10,747 bases of DNA from JBBQVO01 sp038211505 (GTDB lineage Bacteria; Chloroflexota; Dehalococcoidia; DSTF01; JACRBR01): NCBI GenBank assembly GCA_038211505.1, contig JBBQVO010000112.1:1-10747 (forward strand), read 5' to 3'. This document shows positions 1 to 5,722 of this stretch, one piece after another; within the stretch, counting starts at the first letter, position 1; the number at the start of each line of letters is the position of its first letter. Position numbers and translations under genes: made by a program. A model generated the notes under the pieces. It was not told the DNA's origin and made no database searches. It saw only the letters and a program-made list of their open reading frames with translations.

Positions 1-148
1 CATGCACATCCTCTGCCGGCGGCAGGTCGACGCCGCATGACGCTAGTTGCGGATGCTCGGCCATCCGCAACTCTTCCTCGCTCACCCAGATGAAGCCGTG
101 ATCTTTCTCCGGCGGGACGTTCGGCGGGGCCGCCGCGCATAAGCTCAT
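1..148 (-). CDS. partial hypothetical protein, 5' end only (runs off left edge)
   Basis: A minus-strand frame opens with ATG at 148 and stays open to the left edge, giving about 49 residues of an N-terminus. It includes the stretch HGFIWVSEEEL and has mostly G or C in third codon positions, as in the neighbouring genes. An in-frame TAG lies about 60 bases upstream, so the start must be near this ATG. The only strong Shine-Dalgarno-like string, TAGGAGGC at 173-180, is about 25 bases from it, farther than usual. The gene lies 55 bases downstream of the acidic-protein gene on the same strand and could share its transcript. Another frame is also open here but reads as low-complexity Arg/Gly. I recognise no family, and the call rests on codon bias and orientation alone. 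Confidence 0.35.
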   Translation of the reverse strand, partial: MSLCAAAPPNVPPEKDHGFIWVSEEELRMAEHPQLASCGVDLPPAEDVH

Positions 149-203
149 GACGCCAACGCCAAGGCGCGCGACGCCTCCTACGACCCACAGCCGGACAACC
201 TAC

Positions 204-641
204 TCACGTATCGCGCGAATCATCCCGCAACAGCGACGACGCCTGCGCATCCATCGCCTCTCCATCGAGATCGTCCGGACTCAACTCCGTCGTCAGATCC
301 ATCATCCGCTCGAGCGGCGCCTGTAGCTCGTCCTCGGGGCCCTGTGCCTCTTCGTCGTCGTTCTCGTGCCGGCGAGCTTCCGCCGATGCCGCCGCTTCCG
401 GGTCGCGATCGATCGACATGCGCACGACGGTGTCGACTTCATCAAGCTCGGCGACGGTCTCCGCGCGAATCGGGCTCCCCGACTCGACGTGCTCGTCGCC
501 TCGATTGATCTCCTTCACATCGATCGAGGCGAACTCCTCGGCCTGCTCTTGGATCGTCGCGGCGTCGCCGCGATCGGCTTCAAGCGCCGTCGATGCTTCG
601 TCAGCCTCACGTTCGTCCTTCGTCCGCCGCGTCGTCACCAT
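204..641 (-). CDS. small acidic hypothetical protein, 145 aa
   Basis: The predicted protein is about 145 residues, very rich in Asp, Glu and Ala, with no Cys or Trp. It has no signal peptide or membrane segment, so it is probably a soluble, partly disordered or helical cytoplasmic protein. I do not recognise a family. I start it at the ATG at 641 because AGAGGTG lies a few bases upstream (about 646-652). The frame is open farther upstream, to about 740, but that stretch looks unlike the rest and skips the good ribosome site. The N-terminus is basic (MVTTRRTKDER); the rest is strongly acidic, with clusters such as ENDDEE near residue 95. It lies downstream of the 751-820 heptad array, which is in its putative promoter region. 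That it is a real gene is fairly likely; its function is unknown. Confidence 0.6.
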   Translation of the reverse strand: MVTTRRTKDEREADEASTALEADRGDAATIQEQAEEFASIDVKEINRGDEHVESGSPIRAETVAELDEVDTVVRMSIDRDPEAAASAEARRHENDDEEAQGPEDELQAPLERMMDLTTELSPDDLDGEAMDAQASSLLRDDSRDT

Positions 642-750
642 GTTGCACCTCTCGCGTTGTCGCTCGGTCTTCCACTCTACATGCCCGCTCCTTGCAACAA
701 CGACGAGCAACCCCGGCACCGACTTACAATCACGCCACACGCGCCGTCAA

Positions 751-820
751 ACAGCCAACAGCCAACAGCCAACAAGCTATCCGCTATCAAATATCCGCTA
801 TCCGCTATCCGCTATCCGCT
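751..820. repeat. heptanucleotide tandem array, ten units in one register
   Basis: Seventy bases divide exactly into ten 7-mers. There are three ACAGCCA units (751-771), then ACAAGCT, then ATCCGCT, ATCAAAT and four ATCCGCT (793-820). The fourth unit looks intermediate between the two consensus types, so the array appears to be one composite array rather than two adjacent ones. It lies between the terminator of the zinc-ribbon gene and the start of the acidic-protein gene and does not code in the chosen frames. It resembles the short tandemly repeated repetitive sequences of cyanobacteria in unit length and intergenic placement. Confidence 0.9.
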
Positions 821-860
821 AAGTAAAACTCAAAGAGAGCGCCCCAATGAGGCGCTCTCT
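821..860 (-). terminator. intrinsic terminator of the zinc-ribbon gene
   Basis: A perfect 10-bp stem (AGAGAGCGCC at 834-843, GGCGCTCTCT at 851-860) encloses a 7-base loop. Read on the minus strand it is followed by a T-rich stretch (TTTGAGTTTTACTT). It begins about 34 bases after the stop codon of the zinc-ribbon gene at 894. Its position and orientation fit a rho-independent terminator for that gene. Confidence 0.85.
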
Positions 861-893
861 CGCATCGTTGCTATTCAGTTGTCCGGCCGAAGG

Positions 894-1460
894 TTAGTAC
901 CGGCGTCCGCCGCCGCCGCCACCGCCGCCGTAGCCGCCACGATCGCCACCACCGCCGCCGTAGCCGCCACGATCGCCGCCGCCACCGTAGCCGCCGCGAT
1001 CGCCGCCGCCGCGTCCGCCACGGTCACCGCCGCCACCACCACCGTACCCGCCGCCACCACCGGTCGGCGCGCGCTGTGAGAAGCAGTCACGGCAGTACAC
1101 GGGCCGATCGCCGCGCGGCTGGAAGGGGACTTCGGTCTCCTTGTTGCAGTTCGCGCTGGTCGTCGGGTACATCTGCCGCGGGCCGGATGAGTAGCCGCCG
1201 CCACCACCGCCGCCGTATCCGCCGCCGCCCATGCCACCGCTATCGCCGCGGGCGTTCTTGCGCGCGCGACGGCAGTCCGGGCAACGCTTTGGTTCGTTCG
1301 TGAACCCCCGGCTGGCGTGAAATTCCTGGTCGGCTACGGAGTAGGTGAACTCTGCTCCACAGTCGACACACGCGAGTGTCCGATCTTGCACCTGACGGCC
1401 TCCATTGATTGTTTCCGTGTCGTCAGGGGCGGAGCGAAGCGTGGGCGTCGCGTCGGACAT
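894..1460 (-). CDS. zinc-ribbon protein with CxxC motifs and a DRGGY-repeat Gly-rich tail
   Basis: This 188-residue protein has three parts. Residues about 25-68 form a zinc ribbon of the probable zinc-ribbon (zf-trcl) type: Cys31/Cys34 and Cys60/Cys63, with the CVDCGAEF and RCPDCRRARK signatures. Residues about 99-130 match the small CxxC-x17-CxxC domain that often follows it (VYCRDCF at 121-127). Here, however, the first Cys is Ser: residues 102-105 read SANC. From about 134 the tail is almost all Gly, with DRGG units starting at 146, 154, 163 and 173, ending GRRY. Such RGG-like tails are typical of nucleic-acid-binding proteins, so an RNA- or ssDNA-binding role is plausible but inferred. 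No good Shine-Dalgarno precedes the ATG at 1460. A weak promoter-like pair (TTGCAA, 18 bases, TACTGT) lies about 30-60 bases upstream. A strong terminator follows the gene. Confidence 0.9.
   Translation of the reverse strand: MSDATPTLRSAPDDTETINGGRQVQDRTLACVDCGAEFTYSVADQEFHASRGFTNEPKRCPDCRRARKNARGDSGGMGGGGYGGGGGGGYSSGPRQMYPTTSANCNKETEVPFQPRGDRPVYCRDCFSQRAPTGGGGGYGGGGGGDRGGRGGGDRGGYGGGGDRGGYGGGGGDRGGYGGGGGGGGRRY
897..1025 (-). repeat. coding Gly-rich DRGG(Y/R) repeat tract
   Basis: The 3' end of the zinc-ribbon gene encodes four units beginning DRGG, at residues 146, 154, 163 and 173, separated by four to eight Gly. At DNA level the plus strand is a near-uninterrupted CCGCC/CCACC run broken by CGATCG and GTAGCC. 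Unit lengths (24, 27, 30 and about 48 bases) grow by single Gly codons, as expected from slippage or unequal exchange. Confidence 0.85.
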
Positions 1461-1863
1461 TCGGACGGGAAACTGCTATTCAGACAGCCTACAGTAACAG
1501 AGTCGCTCCGCCCCTTGCAACAGGTTCGAAGCACTCATTTTGATCTTCTTTCCGCTTTGCTGCGCTCCCACGGCCCCTGAACCACGAAAGCACGAGGCGA
1601 CCGGGCGGCGTTTGCCATGCTTCGGTGCGCATGCCGTGGGCGGGCTCGCTCGCCGCTGCGTCGTGGCGCAGTGTCCCACATCGTGCCGGCCCAGAGACGA
1701 TGGCCCGCCCCCGCTAACCTCAGATGTCCATATTCTCTGAAGCTTTCCCGCCCGCTCACGCCGCTCCCCGCGGCTTCAAACATCACTCCTTCGTGCTCCT
1801 TAGTGGCCCTTCGTGGATCCCCTCTTCGCGTCCATCCTTCGTTGTGGAGCCCGTCGCGCGTCC
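1461..1863. other. 403-base gap without a credible gene; degenerate CTTCGTG repeats
   Basis: Short open frames cross this stretch on both strands, but they change composition within their length and have no ribosome sites or recognisable domains. The right part (about 1788-1845) holds diverged copies of a CCTTCGTGG-type motif at about 1788, 1808, 1824 and 1837, the first two exactly 20 bases apart. A related CCACGAAAG lies near 1580. A 5-bp hairpin (GCCGC/GCGGC) near 1761-1775 has no T-tract, so I do not call it a terminator. The left end must hold the promoter of the zinc-ribbon gene. No tRNA-like fold was found. Confidence 0.5.
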
Positions 1864-2355
1864 TCAGATGACGGAGATCGTCATCGGCGCCGTCGCCACG
1901 TCCGTGCCGCCGCAGGTGACGCGGATCTCGCCCGTCCCGGGCTCCGTCGAGGGGCTGACGTGCCACGTCCAGGAGATACCGCCGCGCGCATCGGCGACCT
2001 TAACCACCAAACCCGCCGACGAGCTGATCTTGCCCGAGGGATGCACGTAGATGATCGCGCACGTGGCGCCCGGCTTCGTACGCGCGTCGACGGTGGCGTC
2101 CTTGCCCGGCGCCGCGCCCTTCGCCGAAAGAATCACGACGCCTGACGGCAGAACCGTCGGGAACGGCGTCGGCGTCGCCGGCACGAACGCCGTCCGCGTC
2201 ACCGCAGCCGCCGTCTGCCCGAACGCGCGCACGGTCTCCTGCGCGCGATCAGCCGCTGACGGCCCCGATGCGCCGCCGCCGCACGCTGCCATCAGCGGCA
2301 ACGCGATCGCCCCGGCAGCTATCGCCATCAACATCGTCGGCCTCAGTCGCTTCAT
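1864..2355 (-). CDS. small lipoprotein with Ig-like extracellular domain, 163 aa
   Basis: The protein starts MKRLRP, has a hydrophobic stretch (residues 8-24) and a lipobox LMAAC with the lipidated Cys at 25. It should therefore be exported and anchored to the outer face of the cytoplasmic membrane. A Pro/Thr/Ala-rich linker (about 30-70) leads to a beta-rich domain (about 73-163) with Cys99 and Cys148, which could form a disulfide. Motifs such as YVHPSG and ISWTW resemble the small Ig-like C-terminal domains of many Chloroflexota lipoproteins; that likeness is from memory. The frame is open for another 84 codons upstream, but that extension translates the heptad repeat as GGWRLEA units, so the true start is the ATG at 2355, even though its ribosome site is weak. 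It diverges from the gene at 2561. No enzymatic role is apparent. Confidence 0.85.
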   Translation of the reverse strand: MKRLRPTMLMAIAAGAIALPLMAACGGGASGPSAADRAQETVRAFGQTAAAVTRTAFVPATPTPFPTVLPSGVVILSAKGAAPGKDATVDARTKPGATCAIIYVHPSGKISSSAGLVVKVADARGGISWTWHVSPSTEPGTGEIRVTCGGTDVATAPMTISVI

Positions 2356-2433
2356 GCTCGCAAGATAGATCGCCGCGCCGCCACAGCGCATTTGGAACGC
2401 CACACCCGCCGGCCACGAAGGGCGAACTCGGCT

Positions 2434-2482
2434 CTCTCCAACCTCCAACCTCCAACCTCCAGCCTCCAGCCTCCAACCCCCA
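2434..2482. repeat. heptanucleotide tandem array, consensus ACCTCCA
   Basis: Seven 7-mers lie in one register: CTCTCCA, three ACCTCCA, two GCCTCCA and ACCCCCA. It sits in the 205-base divergent gap between the lipoprotein and the gene at 2561. The plus strand is almost free of G, so the minus strand carries closely spaced GG pairs (GGTTGGAGGTTGG and similar) plus one GGGGG run. Confidence 0.92.
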
Positions 2483-2560
2483 ACATAGGTATGTAAGGGG
2501 AACCGCCCCCGGTGATACGATTCTGTTATCTCCAAGAACCTAATGCCGAGGACAGCCCTC

Positions 2561-3178
2561 ATGTCATTCGCCCTTCCCATCGTCGCCCTCGCGCTTCGTT
2601 CCACCAAGCGCGCCGAAAACGCAGCTGCTCGTTTGGCGCCGGATCACGACGTCGAACGATTGCGCCCCGAACTGACGGACGCGCTGCTCGGCGACGCGAT
2701 GCTTGACGCGACCGACCTGCCGCAATCGTGGGCGCGCGCGGGTGGCACGCGTTCGGCGCTCTTCGGCGGCACCGAGTACGCGGCGCTGTGCATCGCCGAT
2801 GCGCGCGTCAGTTTTCGCCGCGACGACGGCGCCGTGATCGAGCAGCAGATCGGCGTACTGCCGCGCTGGGCTGCGCGCCTCCATCGCCTGCAATTCGACT
2901 CCTTCGGCGTCCACGATCCGTTGCTAGCGACGCCGGCGTCGCGCGGACGGACGACCCTGCCGCCGATGCCTGTAGAGGAGCCTCAGATGACGGTGCGCGT
3001 CGCCATCGGCGAGGCGGCCGCGACGCCGGGAGAGACTGTCTTCCTGCGCCGTGGCTCGCTCGTCATGGCGCTCGCGTACCGGCCGTCTGCGCCCGACGAC
3101 GATCAACCGAGGCACCTCCGCGAACTCACGGAGATCGCCGACGAGAAATGGACCGCGCTCGCCGAAGCCCTGCGATAG
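2561..3178 (+). CDS. hypothetical protein, 205 aa
   Basis: I do not recognise this protein. I place the start at the ATG at 2561 because GAGGA (2548-2552) sits 8 bases ahead; an in-frame ATG at 2543 lacks a ribosome site and would add six residues. A short apolar N-terminus (MSFALPIVALALRS) is followed by charged sequence, so a classical cleaved signal is doubtful. The middle has LDATDLPQSW near residue 50. The C-terminal third has alternating strand-like segments (MTVRVAIGEA, VFLRRGSLVMALAY) and ends in a charged helix. Short 'LxAxDLPxxW' proteins with a final beta-helix unit occur in actinobacterial and Chloroflexota surface or sensor-like proteins, but the likeness is weak. It precedes the phosphotransferase gene by 82 bases on the same strand, so the two may be cotranscribed. 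Confidence 0.7.
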   Translation: MSFALPIVALALRSTKRAENAAARLAPDHDVERLRPELTDALLGDAMLDATDLPQSWARAGGTRSALFGGTEYAALCIADARVSFRRDDGAVIEQQIGVLPRWAARLHRLQFDSFGVHDPLLATPASRGRTTLPPMPVEEPQMTVRVAIGEAAATPGETVFLRRGSLVMALAYRPSAPDDDQPRHLRELTEIADEKWTALAEALR

Positions 3179-3260
3179 CGCGCCCCCGGCTCATCGCCAC
3201 CCATCACACCGTAGTAGTCTGGCCGACGCGTCGCATCGCGTGCCGCAACTTCATGCGACA

Positions 3261-4091
3261 ATGAGGCATGACCGCGATCGCGCAGAACGGCGGCGTGTGA
3301 ACGAATCGGAAACCCTCCGCGAGACCTCAACACTGCATCCGCGCGCCGTCTGGCGGCGGGGCGACGTCGTCGTGCGCGAGACCGGCGCCTGGACGCCGGC
3401 GGTGCACACGCTGTTGCGTCATCTCGCCGATGTGGGATTCGCCGCCGCGCCGAGACTCCTCGGCTCCGGCATCGATGCCGACGGCCACGAGACGCTGACA
3501 TACATCGAAGGAGAGTTCACTCAGCCGGGCCCGTGGTCGCTCGACGGCGCCGCGGCGGTGGGCGCGCTTCTCCGGAGGCTGCACGATGCCACGGCGTGGT
3601 ATCGCCCGCCAGCCGACGCCACCTGGTACCCGTGGTTCGGCCGCGCGCTCGGCGATGAGCCGCGCGTGATCGGCCACTGCGACGCGGCTCCGTGGAACAT
3701 CGTCGCGCGCGATGGCCTGCCGGTCGCGCTGATCGATTGGGATTTCGCCGGCCCCGTCGATCCGCTGATCGAGCTGGCGCAGGCGTGCTGGCTCAACGCA
3801 AAGCTGTATTCCGACGACGTCGCCGCGACCGAAGGTCTGCCGCCGCTCGCGGAGCGCGCGCGTCATCTGCGCGCAATCGTAGACGGCTACGGACTGCCGC
3901 GCGAGCAGCGCGCCGGCTTCGTCGATTTGATGATCGAGTTCGCCATCCACGCGACCGCGAACGAAGCGGACGACTTCAACCTCACGCCGGACTCCGTGGA
4001 CACCAACGCGATCTGGTCACTAGCCTGGCGCGCCCGCTCCGCCGCCTGGATGCTCCGCCACCGCGCGACGCTCGTGAACGCAATCGTCTGA
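3261..4091 (+). CDS. APH-family phosphotransferase, about 276 aa
   Basis: The C-lobe carries the phosphotransferase signature of the aminoglycoside/choline kinase-like fold: HCDAAPWN (His139, Asp141, Asn146 counted from the 3261 start), then IDWDFAGP (158-165) supplying the metal-binding Asp. Proteins of this fold transfer phosphate from a nucleoside triphosphate to small-molecule hydroxyls. The substrate cannot be read from sequence, and I would not call it a resistance gene. The N-terminal part (RRGDVVVRETGAWTPAVHTL, about 32-51) and the short overall length resemble the actinobacterial group annotated as phosphotransferase or trifolitoxin-immunity-like proteins; that is from memory. The start is uncertain: ATG 3261 and GTG 3297 are both in frame, and neither has a clear ribosome site. 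The frame is open back to 3051, but that part overlaps the upstream gene and is Arg/Ser-rich shadow sequence. Confidence 0.85.
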   Translation: MRHDRDRAERRRVNESETLRETSTLHPRAVWRRGDVVVRETGAWTPAVHTLLRHLADVGFAAAPRLLGSGIDADGHETLTYIEGEFTQPGPWSLDGAAAVGALLRRLHDATAWYRPPADATWYPWFGRALGDEPRVIGHCDAAPWNIVARDGLPVALIDWDFAGPVDPLIELAQACWLNAKLYSDDVAATEGLPPLAERARHLRAIVDGYGLPREQRAGFVDLMIEFAIHATANEADDFNLTPDSVDTNAIWSLAWRARSAAWMLRHRATLVNAIV

Positions 4092-4148
4092 CTACGAGTC
4101 CGGAGTTCCGAGCGCGGCAACCGGCACTTCGTACGCCACAGGCGTGGC

Positions 4149-4190
4149 TGAACGCCACAACTGTCATTCTGAACGCCACCACTGTCATTC
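4149..4190. repeat. two 21-base direct repeats (TGAACGCCAC[A/C]ACTGTCATTC)
   Basis: The units at 4149-4169 and 4170-4190 differ by one base. Their last bases plus the start of the next partial unit create the left arm of the inverted-repeat element that follows, so the arm end appears to have been duplicated in tandem. Confidence 0.88.
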
Positions 4191-4327
4191 TGAACGCAGT
4201 GAAGAACCGCAGGTGCCCTGGGGGTATCTAGTCCGAATTTACTTCCAAGGATCGTTCGCTGTCCGACGCATCCGGACTGCATTCGTCGCGCTGACGAAGA
4301 GATTCTTCGCGGGCGCTCAGAATGACA
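4183..4327. mobile_element. MITE-like inverted-repeat element, about 145 bp
   Basis: The left arm (4183-4206) starts TGTCATTCTGAACGC and ends GAAGAA. The right arm (4303-4327) read on the minus strand starts TGTCATTCTGAGCGC and also ends GAAGAA. The arms are near-perfect inverted copies with a few mismatches and one length difference. The about 96 bases between them code for nothing recognisable but include a small GTCCG/CGGAC hairpin (4261-4277). Extragenic repeats beginning TGTCATTCTGAGCG are, to my recollection, widespread in GC-rich bacterial and metagenomic genomes. No transposase and no clear target-site duplication are visible, so mobility is inferred from architecture only. Confidence 0.6.
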
Positions 4328-4350
4328 ATTAACAGGCCTTGTGGACCACC

Positions 4351-4380
4351 CGATCTTCGTGTCTCTTCGTGTTTCTTCGT
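4351..4380. repeat. three decamer repeats (consensus GTYTCTTCGT)
   Basis: CGATCTTCGT, GTCTCTTCGT and GTTTCTTCGT lie end to end. On the minus strand they read ACGAAGAAAC, ACGAAGAGAC, ACGAAGATCG, just downstream of the aminotransferase stop codon. They share the core CTTCGT with the degenerate repeats near 1788-1845. Confidence 0.85.
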
Positions 4381-4395
4381 GGAGACCCGCGGCGA

Positions 4396-5631
4396 CTACT
4401 CGGCGAGCTCATCGACATGCGCGCGCAGCTTCTCGATGCCGTCGCAGAGATCATCGACGTCGGCTGTCGTGCCGAGGAAGATCTCGTGCGGCAGCCAGAT
4501 CATCTCCTTGTACGACGCCCGCTCGGCGACGGGGCACGAAGTCTCGCTGTAGTCGACGTCGATCGGCGCATCTTTCCACGCGAAGAGATTCGTCTTGTAC
4601 ACCGGCGTGTAGAACGCCGCGTTGATGCGCATCCCTTCTTTGTGCAGCGCCCAGGCGAAACGATCGCGCGGGATCGGCCGGCCATCGCCGCCGCGCCATG
4701 CATTCTCGTCGTAGCGGAGGATGACGCCGTAGCCGGACTTCGTCGTCATGCGCTCGTCGTGCGGCAGCGTGCTGACGCCGTCGATTGCGGCGATGCGGCG
4801 TTCGAGGTGCGCGATGTTCTCGTTACGATGCGCGATCTGCGACGGCAGTCGTTCAAGTTGCGCGAGCAGCACAGCGGCCTGGAACTCCGTCATGCGATAG
4901 TTCCAGCCGAGCATCGTGCCTTCGGACGCCTGCCGATCGCTCGTCTTCACGCGACCGCTGTTGACGTACGCGTGGCAGCGTTCCTCGAACGTTTCGTCGT
5001 TGGTGATGATGATGCCGCCCTCGCCGCAGGTCATCAGCTTGGACGCCTGAAAGCTGAAGCAACCGAAATCGCCGAGCGATCCCGCACCCTTGCCGCGCCA
5101 GGCGCCACCGTGCATGTGCGCGCAATCCTCGATCACCTTCAACCCGCGCGCCGAGGCGATCTCGCCAATGCGATCCATGTCGGCAATGCGCGAGCCGAGA
5201 TGCACCGGCAGGATCGCCCGCGTGTCCGGCGCAATGTGCCGCTCGATCTGCGACGCGTCGATGCACCACGTATCGGGATCGATATCAACGAAGACGGGCT
5301 TGAATCCCTGCACCAGCGCCGCGAACGCCGTCGCGTAAAACGTCAGCGCCGGCACGAGCACCTCATCGCCGCGTTCGAGGCCCGCGGCGCGCAGCGCGAC
5401 TTCGAGCGCCGTCGTGCCTGCCGTCGTGCAGATGCCGTACTTCGCGCCATGGTAGGCCGCGAACTTCTCCGCGAACTCGCCCGCCATGACGTTCGGCGAC
5501 GGGAAACCGCCCCAATTGCCGCTTTCGAGCACGCGGGCGACGTTCCGCTGCTCACGCTCATCGTGCTGCGGCCACGCCGGCCACGCCTTCGTGCGCAGCG
5601 GCGTCCCGCCGCGAACCGCCAGTTCACTCAT
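4396..5631 (-). CDS. DegT/DnrJ/EryC1/StrS family PLP-dependent aminotransferase, 411 aa
   Basis: This is a full-length fold-type I aminotransferase of the sugar/cyclitol aminotransferase family. Members usually transfer an amino group from glutamate or glutamine to a keto-sugar or keto-cyclitol, and some make 3-amino-5-hydroxybenzoate. Visible motifs: the cofactor phosphate-binding stretch TTAGTTALE (69-77), VIEDCAHMHG (166-175) with Asp169 to contact the PLP ring nitrogen, and SFQASKLMTCGEGG (193-206) with Lys198 as the Schiff-base lysine. EDCAHxHG resembles the StrS/RifK branch more than typical nucleotide-sugar aminotransferases, but substrate cannot be assigned. The start is the ATG at 5631 (MSELAVRGGTPLR); no strong ribosome site is seen, and the open extension upstream translates heptad repeats. 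No NDP-sugar, cyclitol or polyketide genes are adjacent. It diverges from the hydroxy-acid oxidase across 91 bases. Confidence 0.93.
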   Translation of the reverse strand: MSELAVRGGTPLRTKAWPAWPQHDEREQRNVARVLESGNWGGFPSPNVMAGEFAEKFAAYHGAKYGICTTAGTTALEVALRAAGLERGDEVLVPALTFYATAFAALVQGFKPVFVDIDPDTWCIDASQIERHIAPDTRAILPVHLGSRIADMDRIGEIASARGLKVIEDCAHMHGGAWRGKGAGSLGDFGCFSFQASKLMTCGEGGIIITNDETFEERCHAYVNSGRVKTSDRQASEGTMLGWNYRMTEFQAAVLLAQLERLPSQIAHRNENIAHLERRIAAIDGVSTLPHDERMTTKSGYGVILRYDENAWRGGDGRPIPRDRFAWALHKEGMRINAAFYTPVYKTNLFAWKDAPIDVDYSETSCPVAERASYKEMIWLPHEIFLGTTADVDDLCDGIEKLRAHVDELAE

Positions 5632-5676
5632 GCCGAGCAGGGTATCGCACAGCAAAGAGCGAGTGTGAAGCAACCG

Positions 5677-5711
5677 AATTACCAACGTCCAACCGCCAAC
5701 CGCCAACGGCT
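5677..5711. repeat. heptanucleotide tandem array, consensus AACCGCC
   Basis: Five 7-mers lie in one register: AATTACC, AACGTCC, two AACCGCC and AACGGCT. The array occupies the 91-base divergent gap between the aminotransferase and the hydroxy-acid oxidase, ending 11 bases before the ATG at 5723. It must therefore overlap the leader or promoter of the oxidase gene. Confidence 0.8.
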
Positions 5712-5722
5712 ACACTCCCGTC

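Larger units (their letters stand above)
4092..4395. other. convergent gap of 304 bases filled by repeats
   Basis: Neither strand holds a credible gene between the stops of the phosphotransferase and the aminotransferase. The gap contains, in order: a small GCCAC/GTGGC hairpin near 4135-4148 without a T-tract; two 21-base direct repeats; an inverted-repeat element bounded by TGTCATTCTGA arms; and three decamer repeats. With the two genes converging here, long stem-loops formed by the inverted repeat could act as a two-way transcription end, though no canonical terminator is visible. Confidence 0.7.

Noticed and set aside
751..820. Possible CRISPR array
   Set aside because: Units are 7 bases with no spacers, and there are no cas genes.
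366..1079. Plus-strand open frame of about 237 codons across the left genes
   Set aside because: It translates the heptad array and the antisense of the Gly-rich tract as Ala/Thr runs. Composition changes abruptly, as in a shadow frame.
1500..1545. GGTTCGAA at about 1521-1528, resembling a tRNA T-loop
   Set aside because: There are no pairing T-stem flanks, and no acceptor, D or anticodon arms could be placed around it.
1535..1966. Minus-strand open frame of about 143 codons
   Set aside because: It overlaps the C-terminus of the lipoprotein in another frame and continues into repeat-bearing intergenic DNA with no ribosome site or domain.
2356..2607. N-terminal extension of the lipoprotein
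   Set aside because: It reads the heptad repeats as GGWRLEA-like units and would bury the signal peptide and lipobox in mid-protein.
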